From positions 1,816,001 through 1,880,000 of the forward strand of contig NC_051087.1 in the NCBI RefSeq assembly GCF_901709675.1: DNA of 64,000 bases. Direction: 5' to 3'. Positions 51,891-63,868 of the stretch are shown here, piece after piece. Source of the DNA: Syngnathus acus. Taxonomy: Eukaryota > Chordata > Actinopteri > Syngnathiformes > Syngnathidae. Every line of letters starts with the position of its first letter. The stretch's first letter is position 1. The notes below the pieces were generated by a model. It did no database searches. It was given only the letters and a program-made list of their open reading frames with translations, and was not told the origin of the DNA. The position numbers were made by a program, and so were the translations under genes.

Positions 51891-54800
51891 ATGGCAGCCT
51901 CCTCCTCTACATCAAGAGTTCGCTACAAAATGCTGAAAAGATTGTTATGGGGTCCCAATATGTCCTTTACAGTCCGGAGATTAAACGTAGAATCTTCGCG
52001 ATATGAATGTCAGGTGCAGAGCAGGACTAAAAGGTTTGTGAAGATGATAAAATGGAGTAAATTGCGCTCGAGTTGTGGCTAACGTGCTAACTACTTTAGA
52101 AGCTAGCTGCACTGTTACTTTTTATGCAGTGGCTAGTTTGCCGTGATTGGCAACTTGCTCATCTTTTGTCGTACATCACGCGATAACTGCGAGTTTAAAT
52201 TATGCACTGATTGAAGTGTGCTGAGTTCGACATTTCTATTAATATTTTGATTGTTGTGTTCACTTTGCAGAGTTCCCATGCAGCTGGAAGGCGTGGTCGG
52301 CTTGGAGATTCACGCCCAGATTCATTCAAAGACTAAAATGTTCTCCGGCTCAGCAGTCCACTTCCAATCGCCTCCAAATGCTCTCGTGTCCTTCTTCGAT
52401 GCCTCCTTACCTGGCACGTTACCTGTAAGAACAGTCCTAAGCATCACAAACTCATTTCTGGTCCATCAATAATCATTAGCGGCGTTTTGGTCCCGCCAGG
52501 TCCTGAACAAACGATGCGTGGAGGCAGCCGTGATGACGGCTTTGGCTCTCAACTGCCGCATCAACAGGAAGTCGCTTTTTGACAGGAAGCACTATTTCTA
52601 CGCCGATCTTCCTGTGAGTTTTCGGTCCAAAACGTCATTTCCTTACTTCATGTTTGGTAGACCACTTCAGAACCTTCGGTCAGCATCAACTATACATTTA
52701 GTATGAAGCCATGTGTAACAAGTCATCTCTGATTCCAATTTCCTGTTGATCGGTGGGGTTATTTTTTTCCTTCCAATCTGGAAAATTCACATTTTCTTTT
52801 TTTCCTTTCCGCTGAGGCCGTTGTGTTTGTGAAATCCCACCACTGCGCTTCACTACCACCTTGCTCGTGGAGCATGAGTCACGTTATACGATACAGTTGC
52901 CACGGCAACACGGGCAGCTCGTACGTACCGAGGGGGCAGCGCTTGAAATACGGGAAGCGGATGAAATATTTATTATTCTCGTGCTTTTCAGGAAGAAAAA
53001 AAAGAAGAAACCTTGAGAGTGAAAAAGCAACAAGACGCCCGCTGCATTTTAATGAACGGGTGCAGCCAGCCTATAATAGTTGTTTTTTTCGGAATTCACA
53101 ATTCTTTTCTTTCTTTTTTTTTTTTTTTAGCATAATATTAAAACGGAGTGGTTTTAAGGCTGTGACGTTAAACTGGTGCTCATTATTCTGCGGCAAATGT
53201 CTCCCAACTTCCGATGTAGAAGAGCACGAATGGGAGTTGGTGTTCGATTTATGCCACGAAGGAGAGAAATAAGAATCATTTTTACTTCTGCCAATTTCAT
53301 TTGAATTCACCAACCTTATCTTGCTAATGCTGCGTGTCAGCACGAGTCTTTCCAGTTTGGTTTGACTGCCCCCTAGTGGCAGAAAGTGCGCATTTCTGAA
53401 GATTTTCAAGAGAAAAAAAGCGACAACTTCTACGAGTAGCCCGATACCTAAAATTACAATACCTGGTTTACCGTCAGGCGGGCTACCAGATCACGCAGCA
53501 GCGGCGTCCCGTGGCGGTGGACGGCGTGCTCAACTACAGCCTCCTGGGCGGCAAGAAAGGGAACCAAGTGGTCCGGAAGAACGTCCGCATTAAGCAGATC
53601 CAGCTGGAGCAAGACAGCGGCAAGAGCTTGCACGATGACGCCCGTGCACAGACGCTCATCGACCTCAACCGAGCGGGTGAGAGCCCCCTTCGCCATCCCC
53701 CCCCCCCCCTCTCGGAGCAAAGTGACATTGAAGCCTTGTGATGTCACGGTCAGGCGTGGGCCTAATGGAGCTGGTGATGGAGCCCGACATGACGTGCGGC
53801 GAGGAAGCGGCGGCGGCCGTCAGGGAGCTTCAGCTCATCTTGCAGGCCCTCGGCACCTGTCAAGGAAACATGTCGGGTAGGACGCGCTTGTTGTCACTCG
53901 GTATTAGAAATCACAACAGATGCTGAACCGATTGGAATTTTGCTGACCACTACTGGGGGAATATTTGAGTTCACCAAAACGAATGGTCTCCACAGAGGGC
54001 CAGCTGAGGGTGGACGCCAACGTGTCGGTGCACGGACCCGGCGAGCCGCTCGGAGTCAGGACGGAGGTGAAGAACATCAACAGCGTCCGCTACCTGGCCA
54101 AGGCTATCGGTAAGTGCGTCGCGTCGACTGGAATTGACCTCAAAGTGGCCACGGGTTCGCCAATTCCCCAAACTGCTGCGTTTTCTTTTGTGTCACGGCC
54201 AGACTACGAGATCCAGAGACAGATGGACGTCCTGCGGCGCGGAGCCAGCGTACACAACGAGACCCGCTCCTACGATTCCAAATCTGGGTAAGAGCGGGAC
54301 CAATGGCGAGTTAGGACCACCTTGCACTTCTTGACAATGAGACACTTTGACAAACATTCTTTGTGCATAATAGTATTTTATTTTTAGGACGACAGTGCCC
54401 ATGAGGGACAAAGAGGGTCTCCAGGACTACAGGTGAAACCTTAGTCAGTTAATCAGGTAATTGGTCAGGTAGTCTCCGTCACGTGACGCGCGTCCGCCCC
54501 ACTTCAGGTTCATGCCCGAGCCCAACCTTCCGCCGTTGGTGGTGTACGAAGACCCCGCCTCGGTTCCGTCGGGCGCCGACGTCCAACAGGCGGTGGTGGT
54601 GCAGAGTCTGAAGGCCGAGCTTCCCGAGTTGCCCGCTGTGAGGAGAGAGAGGCTGGTGAAGACGTACGGCATCCTGCCCGAGCACAGCCTCACCCTCCTG
54701 GTCAGTCACGCTCAAACTTTGTTGACATAAAATGGCTTTATTGGAAGCGGAAAAATTGTGTTGCAGAACGAGGACGGCCTGGTGGACTACTTTGAGCGTG

Positions 54801-55540
54801 TGCTGAAGGCCACCAGCCGGGAGCCCAGGAAGGTGATTGGCTGGGTGACCAACGAGCTGCTGGCACTCCTCAAACAGCGAGACTTGAACGTCAGCCAAAG
54901 GTGACAACTTCCAGTGAAGATGAAAAGAGTGTGATGATGCGACAATTGCCCTGGTTGTGATTTCAGTCCCGTGTCTCCATCCTCCATGGCCCAGTTGCTG
55001 GAACTCCTGGAAACGAGGCGCATCTCCTCTTCAGTGGCCAAGCAGGTCAGTACACATTAACTTAGACACAGCATGGACACACGAGGGTTAGGATTCCTCA
55101 TTGAGTGTGTGTGCGCATATGTGTCAGGTGTTCCAGGAGATGTGGAGGCACTCGGGTGCCAAGACGGCGGTTGAGATCGTCAGTGAGTTGGACTTGAGTC
55201 TCGTTAATGATGTGGAGCAGCTGCACGAGGTCTGCGCCAAGGTCGTGGACTCGCATCCGCACGAGGTCGGGAGTCGCTGACACATCTTGTCCATTTTAAT
55301 GATCAAGAAATAATCACTTACTATTATTTTCTATGGCGTATATTTATGCCCCTCGCCAACACCCAAAATGTATTTTAATTTTTTTTTTTCCCTTGTTGCA
55401 TTTAGGTGCAGGCCTTCCAAGCAGGCAACCAAAAAGTTCTGAACAAGCTGATGGGGTCTGTTCAAAAGGAGACCAAAGGCCGAGCCGACCCGATTACGGT
55501 GCGTGAGATTCTGCTGGACAAGATTTCAAAAAGGGTGTGA
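51891..55540 (+). CDS. GATB: GATB, glutamyl-tRNA(Gln) amidotransferase subunit B, mitochondrial
   Basis: This subunit of mitochondrial GatCAB converts misacylated Glu-tRNA(Gln) to Gln-tRNA(Gln). There are 13 exons: 51891-52033, 52271-52424, 52500-52613, 53478-53676, 53754-53876, 53996-54109, 54203-54287, 54388-54432, 54508-54700, 54767-54900, 54967-55045, 55128-55265 and 55406-55540. All have GT-AG ends and compatible phases. They give 551 residues (human 557). Residues 1-48 are basic, Arg/Lys-rich and lack acidic runs, as expected of a mitochondrial presequence. Family motifs follow in order: [89 protein letters not shown] and [11 protein letters not shown], then the YqeY-like C-terminal helices. 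Most introns are 66-119 bp. The gene appears intact. Confidence 0.97.
52614..53477 (+). other. GATB intron 3
   Basis: The largest GATB intron at 864 bp. It contains T-rich tracts (near 53111-53129) and a CTCF-like motif (53366-53382). The 149-codon ORF at 52823-53272 shows no recognised similarity. Confidence 0.6.
53366..53382 (-). promoter_or_regulatory. CTCF-like motif, minus orientation
   Basis: The minus strand reads TGCCACTAGGGGGCAGT, the best CTCF-core match in the window, inside GATB intron 3. Confidence 0.5.
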
Positions 55541-55609
55541 GGGGATTGGGTCATCCATATCGATTGAATTCATGTATATAAGGAACAAATTATTTATTTG
55601 TCCATAATT

Positions 55610-55615
55610 AATAAA
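55610..55615 (+). terminator. GATB poly(A) signal
   Basis: AATAAA in AATTAATAAAGTCTTG, 70 bases after the stop codon, followed by T-rich sequence. Confidence 0.75.
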
Positions 55616-55712
55616 GTCTTGATTTATATTCTATGAAGTAGTCAAATATATATATTTATACTGAGCATCAAAATGACATTAACAAAAGCACAACATTGAA
55701 ACTGTTGCATCT

Positions 55713-55718
55713 TTTATT
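55713..55718 (-). terminator. FHIP1A poly(A) signal
   Basis: TTTATT on plus is AATAAA on the minus strand, about 590 bases beyond the FHIP1A stop. A further minus-strand AATAAA at 55593-55598 lies inside the GATB 3' UTR and could extend the transcript. Confidence 0.55.
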
Positions 55719-56307
55719 GCTTGCCCCTACAAAAAGACATCTTTGCAAGACGGTATCAAGATACCTGGAGACTATTTTAAAATAGGAAACAAATGCCAAA
55801 AGTCTCTTTTAAAAGGCGCTTGCGAAAAGACCGCTTTGTAACAGACAGTGCCAACTGGTGTCATGATAAATAAAACACAATAAACCACAAATCAGGAACA
55901 TTTCAATTACCCAACCACCTTACATGACAATATTGCTTATCATTCGGATTATTTTGCATAGTGAATCCTTACAATACATACAAGTCATCAAATAGGCCGG
56001 AGTGACCGAAAGTAGAGGAAACATGGCTTCAATCATAGACTGAGATATAAGAAATAATAATATTAATAGAAACGGCAATTTGCGAGGTTTTGAAAATGAC
56101 CACGCCATTGCTCCGAAGAAGACAGTCCACACTACAGCTGGATTGTGCTTGCTGATGCTAATGTCGCTAACGCTAGGTCTGGCCAGAGTCCAAAATGGCC
56201 GCCCACCCTGAGACAATTGAATTAAAGGGCCATACATATCTTTTATATCTTTGGTTGGTGGCCTAAAAAGATGATAGAAAAATAAAGATTTCACATAAGG
56301 AGTTGAA

Positions 56308-59300
56308 TTACTCTTCCATGGGAATGTAAGACAAGATGGAGTGCTCCTGGGCCAGGGCGGCCAGTTCTTTCAGGAACTCGCTGAAGAGGACGGTGGCGAA
56401 CACGTCGGTCCGCTCAGCAGGGATGGTCCTGGGCTGCTGCGGCGGCGGCGAGCTCTTCAGGATGCCGCCGCCTCGCACTCGATTGTTTTTGTCTGAGTGG
56501 GATGAAAACAATATGCTTAGGTCCGTGTACGCCCGAACGGTACACAGCAAAATATTTATTTTGCACAGGTAAGATTGTCACACTTGAAAAATATCTCCCA
56601 TGTTATTTCTACACTTGAATGAATTTAGTTTTTAATCCTATTGTGGATGCAAGCAATTAAAAATAAATAAAGAATTTTCGATATAATGATATTGTAGCTT
56701 AAAAAGAGTAAATATAAGATTACATACAATTTAGAGAACTAAATATAAATGAAAATTGAAATGGAATTGAACAGTTTGTGGTGTTCCCACGTTGGCCACT
56801 AGGAGGCAGTACTGTATAAGAATTAGTACAACTGCGACCATATTAAGCGGCTCACAAGGATGCTGAAATATTATTTTTTGTAGAGGATAAATATATTTCC
56901 ATGCCTGTGATGAACTTCACATTTGTATCTAAAAAATCTGTACAAAATCTTTGAATATTTACCTCTAATTTTGCCATTGTTTTATCTGACACACAAAAAA
57001 CAAAAACCTCCTTCACCTGCTTCTCCATACAGAGTGTCCCTGGTCAGGAGCCAATGTTGGGCGGCGACAATCATCTCAGGAAAGTCCTTACTGCTCGCAG
57101 CCAGCTGCTCGATCTGGTTCTTCACCGTGGCCAGAACCTGTCGAGAAAATCAATCCAGGAATAAAGCGTGCCAAATCAAACTGAACCTCGGGTGCGGCTG
57201 GGATGCGCGTCACCTGGTAGAGCGAGCGGACGGTGGGCTGGAAGACCAAGTTGGTGTTGAGGAGGAAGGAGCGCAGCAGAGGTTGAGGGTACGCGGCCAG
57301 CTGAGCCAGGATGCCCGTCAGCAACAGGTTGACGTGCACCGAGTTGGACAGCATATTCTCCAGACGTGACAACAGGACGCTGACGAACGGACCTGCCGAC
57401 GTTCCGGCAGCGTTAATGATCAAGACCGCATCTATCGGCAACGATCGAGATCAAGCAACTAACCTGTAAAAGGTGCCGAGTGACTCTTGGCGGAGCCACG
57501 GAACGCCGACCCAAACGGTGCCTGCAGCTTCTCTGGGTCTGGCGTCTCTGCGGAGAAGGAAGTGAAGTCCATTTCCTCGTCTTCTGCCACGTCGGCACTC
57601 TTTGCCTCTTTTGCAGCTTTAGCGCCCGTGTCGCCATCAAACGTCCGGATGAGCTCCTCGTACTGAGCCAGGAGGTCCACGCCCGAGTCGGTGGGACTTT
57701 TGCCATTCTCGGCCAGGCGCTTCTGGGTGAGTCCGTTCTTCCGGGGCGCCTCCTCAGCAGCTGCTGTGTCTTTTTTAGCTACCAGATCGTAGACCTTGAC
57801 GTCATCCTGGAACTCGTTCTCCTCGATGTAGGAGCCCTTCACCAGCAAAATGGCCGACTTTCTCATCTCCTCGATGTGTCTGGGGTGCTCGGCGGAAAGC
57901 GGCGGCGACATAGGCGCATCTTTGGGTTGGGCAGTTCCTGGCGAGCACGCATCGTAACTGTCGTCCCACTCCAGCTCCAACTGGTTGGCCGGTAGCCCGG
58001 TCCGAGGATGCTGCTGCGCCGTCCGTAGAACTCTCATCCCAGACGCCGGCTCCTCCAGGACGCCCGGCTGGTATTTCTCCGGAGGAGGGTCTTCGCCGTC
58101 GTACGCCGCCGACCACACCCGGCACGCCCGCATGCAGGCGGCGATGCGCTCGTGGGCGTCGTCCAGGTAGTGGAGGTAGCTGACGTCCAAGTAGATCTCG
58201 GAGCCGATGGTGCAGGAGGAGTTGCCGGCGGGGTCGCCCTCAACCGAGACGCCGTCTTTTTCAACTTTGGGAAAGACGGACATGTTGAATGGAATAGTCT
58301 TCTATCAGTCTTGAAGTATAAAGGACTGACCTTTGGAGAATAGTATGGACTCCAACTGTCGGAGTGGCGGCGGGCTGCGCTCGGGCGAGCAGCAGGACGG
58401 CGTCAAGGCCAGGATCTTGGCCGCCGACGCCGAGTAGAAGTCGCGCTCCCGCACCACGCGCCGCTGACTTAGCATCATGTGATTGCACGGGATCAGGTAC
58501 CTGCACGTGGTATGATGTCAACAACACTCTGAGGTTTTTTTTTTTTTGTGAGCCAGAAGTTTACCTGAGGATGAGTTGCAGCATGACATCTTCACAGTGC
58601 AAACCGATGAGCGTGCGGAAAAGTGCCAGCGACACGATGCCCAACTGGAGGAAAACATTTCAGGTGTGTGGTGAGTCTCAGAAATAAATATTTTTTCCTC
58701 ACAACAATTAAGTGAAATTTGATTTTATGCATGGAGGGCATACCTGGAAGGGTGTGTTGATACGGCTGACCAGAGTGTCCAAAATGTGGACGTTCTCGTG
58801 GCGGTGCAGCAAGATGAAGGACAGGAAGGTCTGCAGCAGGGCCGGCTCGCTGATGCTTCTCAGGAACAGGTCCAGGTAAGCCGTGGTGGTCATCACCTCC
58901 TCCAGGGTCAGCTGCGCCACCAAACACCCCAAAATACGTGACATTAACTCCAAACAAAACAAAAAAAAAGCAACAATAAAAAATTTGGTATGAACCTTGT
59001 GCAGAGCGGGAGCAAGTACAGGCACGAGGAAGCCGTTGTAGATGTAGCCCAACAACTGGTCTCTGATATCAGGGTGGGCCACCTGGGAAGTTGAAAGAGG
59101 AGTTAGCGATATTTGACTTTTAATGTTTGACTTTTTTTTTTTACCTGAATGACAGCATTGCAGAATTCCAGGGAGTTGAGGAATTGGACCAATGAGGGCA
59201 TGCGGAGCCAGTCGTCTCTTTGCAGACAGTGCCATTCATCACTGGAGGCCTCCAGCTTGGTGGGAAGAGACGAATACAGACCGCTGAGGCCCGTGGCAAG

Positions 59301-62144
59301 AACCTGAGGTCAAAGGTAAGATGATTATTTCATGTTTCTCATTACAAAGGTCCACTTGAGTGATTAGGATAGTAACAAAAAAAGCAATAATCAATTTACA
59401 CTAACAGCTAAAGTGAGTTGTTGGCAGTTAGCGACACAGCATGTGGTGTTTGCGTGACCTGAACCAGCATGAATTGGATTTCTTTGCGCTCTCTGGTTAA
59501 TTCATTCAGTGTATTAAGAGAACAGAAACAACAGCATCACTGGCAGTTTATCCTCAGTGTGATTATCCTTGTATGACCAGCTAAGACAAGCCCATGTCAT
59601 TCAGGGATAGCCATTGTTAAAAGCTGCTTATATTTTTTTTCTATTGTGCCACGACTGAGGCTTAGCATTGCGGATGTGGGATTAGCATAATTAAACAAAC
59701 ACGAGTCAAATTAATCGTTGCACTGACCGGACAGAAGAAGGTGTTCTCCACCACGTGTTGGGCCACCCGCTGGTTCTCCGCCGATAAGGACATGACGAGC
59801 AGCAGCGCGTCTCGCGCCTGCTGCCCCACGGCCCCCTCGCGGTGGATGAAGGGGATGAGCAGCGAGAAGATGAGGAAGTTGGCGGCGCCTTGGTCCTCGC
59901 TGGTGTGGAAGAACAGCTCCAGCACGGACGGGTCCTTGGCTAGGACGCAGCAGAGCTGGTGGAGGAGGAGCACAAGCTGGGCCTCCACGTCGGGCGTACC
60001 CCCCGGGCCCGAGCACGCCGACAGGAGCATCATGAGCGGCCGCAGCACCGGCTTGTGGTGCAGGAGGGGCTGGCGAGACTGGCACACCAGCATTTCGTAC
60101 ATCTTCAGCTGCTCCAGCTTCATGGTGTCTGTGAACTCTCGGCGCAGGCTCCAGACGAACAGGCGCTCCATGACGTTCTCCATCACCACGAACTCCAGGA
60201 TGGGGCCCATGGCGCCAGCCTTCCCGCAATCCTCTTCCATCAGCAAGAAGAGCATATGCTCCACGTAGTTCTGCACCGCGCTGGCCTCGTCCACTGGCAC
60301 GGGGCCGAAGCGCGGTCCGCCGGCCAGGCCCAGCGAGGCCGCAGAGGCCGAGGCGCCGCTGCGCAACGGGTCGTGTTTTTCCAGGATCTTCACCACCTGC
60401 GAAGAAGAAGAAACCAGAATTGAGGTATGAAACTTCAAATCTTATGTTGTACATTTGGTCTGGTCGATAGTGTACTTTTTACATCTCGTACCACCTCAAA
60501 ATATACTTCAATTAAAATAACCAACCTTAAAATACAGTTGCGTAGTAGGCCTAAGTGTTCATGTACAATGTGACCTAAACAATCTGTGAATGTACTTTTA
60601 ATATTGAAGTTAACTCCTGTATAAACGATTAAATCCACTAAAACGCTCCCTAACGTCGCAGTAACATGTTTCAAAAACTTTTCCACTGTCGAGTAACTCC
60701 AGAAGAGCAGAGTGACATTGACATTGTTCGTAACAAAAACAGAAAGCAGCTTTGTTTAAACAACAATTACCTTTTATCTCATCATCAAAGGTGAAGCTGT
60801 AAATCGCTTGTCATGCTGACAGGTTAATAATCAAACATGATTTGCTAACTGTAAGCTAGCAATTGAGCTGTCTTTTGTGCCTGCACCGTTTCCTTCCCTT
60901 GCGTGCTTTATGGACGCCACTCAATAGACTCCGCCTTTTTCCTCCTCTACCTTTTGCTGTGGCAACAAACGCAAGTGGGTCGATGGAAACGGGAGCCTGC
61001 TGGGAGCTGAGCCCCGGCCGGGGAATAAAGCGACTACAAAATGTTTACATCAAGAAATTTGTTTTTCTTTTGCTTTATTCTAATATTTAACTATATGAAA
61101 TATAGCATACAGTACATATCTAAAAGACACAGAACAAAATGTTTCTAGTCGCGCCGGCATCAACATTGAGCAGCGTTCAACTTCCACATCTGGAATGAAA
61201 ATGTTCATGCCAAAAGTCAAATTGTTCGAATTTGCGGGCGTTCCCCCTTGTAAATTTCCAAGCTCGTTGGAAAAGATACAAGTTACATGCAAGAAGAACA
61301 TCAGGCGTGCAAAATAGATCTATTTTTTTCGATTCAAAGTAACATGTCAATACGTTGATGTGGGCGTAGCGCCGTTAGCGTGTCCCACAGGGGCGGGCGA
61401 GCTGAGACAGACATGGCCGCACTGCCAAAATTCCACTGGCAGGAGAATCCCGCAGCACGTAAGTGTTGCCGGGACACGGCCGGAGCACTTTGTGCCGTCA
61501 CCGGAGCGACAAATACTTTTCACCGGGCCTCGCCTTAATGACTAGGCAGCGTTACTTGAACCTCCCCAAAAAGATTCAAAAGCAACAATTATTCTCATGA
61601 TGTCAACGCAGACTAGAGACTGTGGGAGTTGAGGACGGAATCCTTTTTTTATGTTCATTGTCAAGACGTTGAAGAGTCAAAAGCCGAGTTGTTGTTTTTG
61701 GCACGCTAACGGACTGTTGTGGTTCTTTGAAAATCAAATGCTGTGAAGTAGAAAGAGAGGAAAATAGAGCTCAAATTGGAAAGAGGTTTTCAGAAAGGTT
61801 CAGTGACGATAAGCGTGGAAATAAATTGACTGAATATTGTCCCAGGTAAAAAAAAGAAGTGGGGAAGAAATTGTGAAAAAAAAAAAAGAAAACAAGCAAA
61901 ACAAATTTAGAAAAAAAGCCTCAAAATTTGAAAAATGTTTATAAAAACTATCCTCGATATTTGAATATTTTGTTTTTGCTCATAGCGACGTTGAACTTCT
62001 TTTTTACATTGTGCAGTAGATGTTGCTGACATTTACCTGAGCCCAGTGGTTCTTGAACACAATCATGCACGTCTCAGGATCCGCCCCTCGGATCGCCACC
62101 GACGACGGCCCATCTTGGTTTCCGTTGGCGACCATAGAGGTCAT
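56308..62144 (-). CDS. FHIP1A: FHIP1A (FAM160A1), FHF complex subunit
   Basis: FHIP proteins join Hook and FTS (AKTIP) to link dynein-dynactin to Rab-positive vesicles. There are eleven coding exons in transcript order: 62144-62037, 60396-59728, 59303-59145, 59082-58996, 58911-58744, 58644-58565, 58500-58331, 58264-57464, 57392-57214, 57137-57017 and 56492-56308. All have GT-AG ends in matching phase. They give 908 residues, against about 1040 in human. MTSM begins both fish and human proteins, followed by VAIRGADPETCMIVFKNHWA and VVKILEKHDP. The helical core includes REFTDTMKLEQLKMYEML, HHKPVLRPLMMLLSACSG, HTSEDQGAANFLIFSLLIPF and EEVMTTTAYLDLFLRSISEP. The C-terminus has HVNLLLTGILAQLAAYPQPL and FLKELAALAQEHSIL. 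The long exon 58264-57464 encodes the acidic, low-conservation linker, which is shorter than in human. An in-frame TAA 15 bases upstream fixes the start. Confidence 0.95.
56493..57016 (-). other. FHIP1A last intron
   Basis: A 524-bp AT-rich intron with a CTCF-like motif at 56793-56811. Nothing else is recognised. Confidence 0.6.
56793..56811 (+). promoter_or_regulatory. CTCF-like motif, plus orientation
   Basis: TGGCCACTAGGAGGCAGTA matches the CTCF core on the plus strand, inside the last FHIP1A intron. Confidence 0.45.
60397..62036 (-). other. FHIP1A first coding intron
   Basis: A 1640-bp intron, AT-rich, with A-tracts near 61849-61915. No exon, RNA or repeat family is recognised. Confidence 0.55.
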
Positions 62145-62236
62145 GGCGGCGACCGCTCTTTATGACTTTTTCACCATGTCATAGAAGAGCATCCCCAAAC
62201 GCTGTCACTGCGGAAGACTGACAAACCGGTGAGGAC
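62145..62236 (-). other. FHIP1A: FHIP1A 5' UTR part of the first coding exon
   Basis: On the minus strand an acceptor (GTTTTTGCAG) ends at 62237, so the exon runs 62236-62037 and the gene has at least one upstream non-coding exon. The leader contains a complete upstream ORF (62192-62160). Confidence 0.6.
62160..62192 (-). other. Upstream ORF of 10 codons in the FHIP1A leader
   Basis: ATG at 62192 opens MLFYDMVKKS and stops at TAA 62162-62160, leaving 15 bases before the FHIP1A ATG. It could limit translation of the main frame. Confidence 0.5.
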
Positions 62237-62569
62237 CTGCAAAAACAAAAATTCTCAGTGGAGGATTTTGCCTTGAAGAACAACGCCGTGCGTTGTTCTC
62301 CCGCCACGCTGTCGCTATGCAAGCTATGCTAGGCATGCGGGAACAATAACACGCAAAGTCACATGACTGGGCCGAGGAGCCCGTTTGGTGGCCGAGCTGT
62401 CAAAATTGTTTTTTGGAGTAGCCCAGGCCTCCTTTTGACATCGCCATAGCAAATTTCTAAATGCCCCTCTTGTCCAATCACAGCGTCCCATTTTGAATTC
62501 CCACCAAGGGTGTTCTAATCTTTCCCATCTGGTTGGAATTCCACGAAAGGAATGTTGTTGTGGTCTTAC

Positions 62570-62637
62570 CTTGGTCGGAGCATCTTCAAGTAGAAACGCT
62601 GAGCTCGGCCGAACAAGACGTCCTCGCGCCACGCCGG
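62570..62637 (-). other. Candidate non-coding 5' exon of FHIP1A
   Basis: On the minus strand, a 68-bp CpG-containing block follows a pyrimidine-rich acceptor (CTCTGTTTTTGTTTAG) and ends at a consensus donor (CCAAG|GTAAGA). It lies 333 bases upstream of the first-exon acceptor, so splicing 62570 to 62236 would build the leader. If so, an ATG inside it starts a second upstream ORF crossing the junction. Confidence 0.4.
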
Positions 62638-63253
62638 CTAAACAAAAACAGAGAGAGAGCTTGGGAATGGTTTTGCGTGAGGAGTGTGGGAGGCGAAGCG
62701 TGCTGGGAAATGACTGGACGTGAGTAAGATGCTCCGAGAAGCACGTGGACGCTAGGGGAGGAGACTCCACACAAACGGGTGAGAGAAAGTCCACAGTGAA
62801 AGATGACGACTTCCACATGTGCAGTGGGCGGAGCGTCTGGCCAGTAAAAATTTCAACCAAAAAAAAAAGAAATGGCAACGTCAGCACTTTCTCATCACCG
62901 CATTCCTTTAAGGAAGTCCTCAACATTCCAGGCCGGGAAGACAATAAGAGCATTGTCCTGGACTGTTAGCGCCAAGTTGTTACTGAGAGGGGGATGGGGT
63001 CGTGGGGGTCATCGTGGGAATTGTGTCATGTGTCGTTCGCGTCCATGTCAAATGAGTGGTAAAATAAATAAGACGACAACTGGGTTAGCGGCGACCGGAC
63101 GGCTGTGTCTTGGAAATTGTAATCGGCGCCTTTTTTGGGTTGCTTCAAATCCTTTATATTGCATGTGCATTCATTACATTAGTTTTGATAGTTTGCTTAA
63201 ATTAAAATTGTGTGAGTTGAGTCACCTGCCAGGTTTGTTTGCAGAGTCAAAGC

Positions 63254-63277
63254 AAAAAAAAAAAAAAAAAAAAAAAA
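63254..63277 (+). repeat. A24 homopolymer
   Basis: Twenty-four consecutive A residues, preceded by AGAGTCAAAGC. It may be the tail of an old retro-insert, but no target-site duplication was identified. Confidence 0.85.
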
Positions 63278-63852
63278 TGCAGACAAGCTCTAAACAAACA
63301 AAAGGCCAACGCTGCTGTCAGCACTTCGACAAGCTTTCACTTGCACAGGTGTGCTGTGCTCAAAAAGCTCCCGGCAAGGAAGAAAAGGACACACCCATAA
63401 TATTCTTACAAAACTATCTTTCTGTTGACTTATCATTTATCTCTAATCAGAGGAAGCATTGAAGAGTTTCTAGGCAGTTGCCATGGTGACACACGCAGGG
63501 CGACCGAGGCGATAGCGGCTGATCAAATATTTAAAGCCACACGTGAAGTTGCTGCAGGGCAACCGGTCAGCAACACAGCGGGAAGGCAAATGCTATATGT
63601 TAGCATATGAATGTCCATAATCTTTTAATATTCTTTTACCCTCCCGGTCTCAAGATGGCGTCTGTTCGTCATCCAGTAATTTGCTAGGTCAAGAAGATTC
63701 CGACCTTATTTCAAGGACGATAACAGACAAGCCCATTGAAACTGTGAGCTTGCTATCTTGACACTCACGCGGCGGCAAAAGCTAAATTGACATATTGTAT
63801 GAACACAATGCAGGCATGCGATGACATCACCCAGACCTTTATCTATCTATGA

Positions 63853-63868
63853 GGCCGGCCGGCCGGCC
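63853..63868. repeat. (GGCC)4 palindrome
   Basis: A self-complementary run of four GGCC units, similar to the GGCC stretch near 30.1 kb. Confidence 0.9.

Noticed and set aside
62324-62953. 209-codon minus-strand ORF upstream of FHIP1A
   Set aside because: It shows no family similarity, and the candidate exon 62570-62637 inside it is better explained as spliced 5' UTR.
63254-63277. Poly(A) tail of a processed pseudogene
   Set aside because: No gene-like sequence was recognised upstream of the A24 run and no target-site duplication was found.
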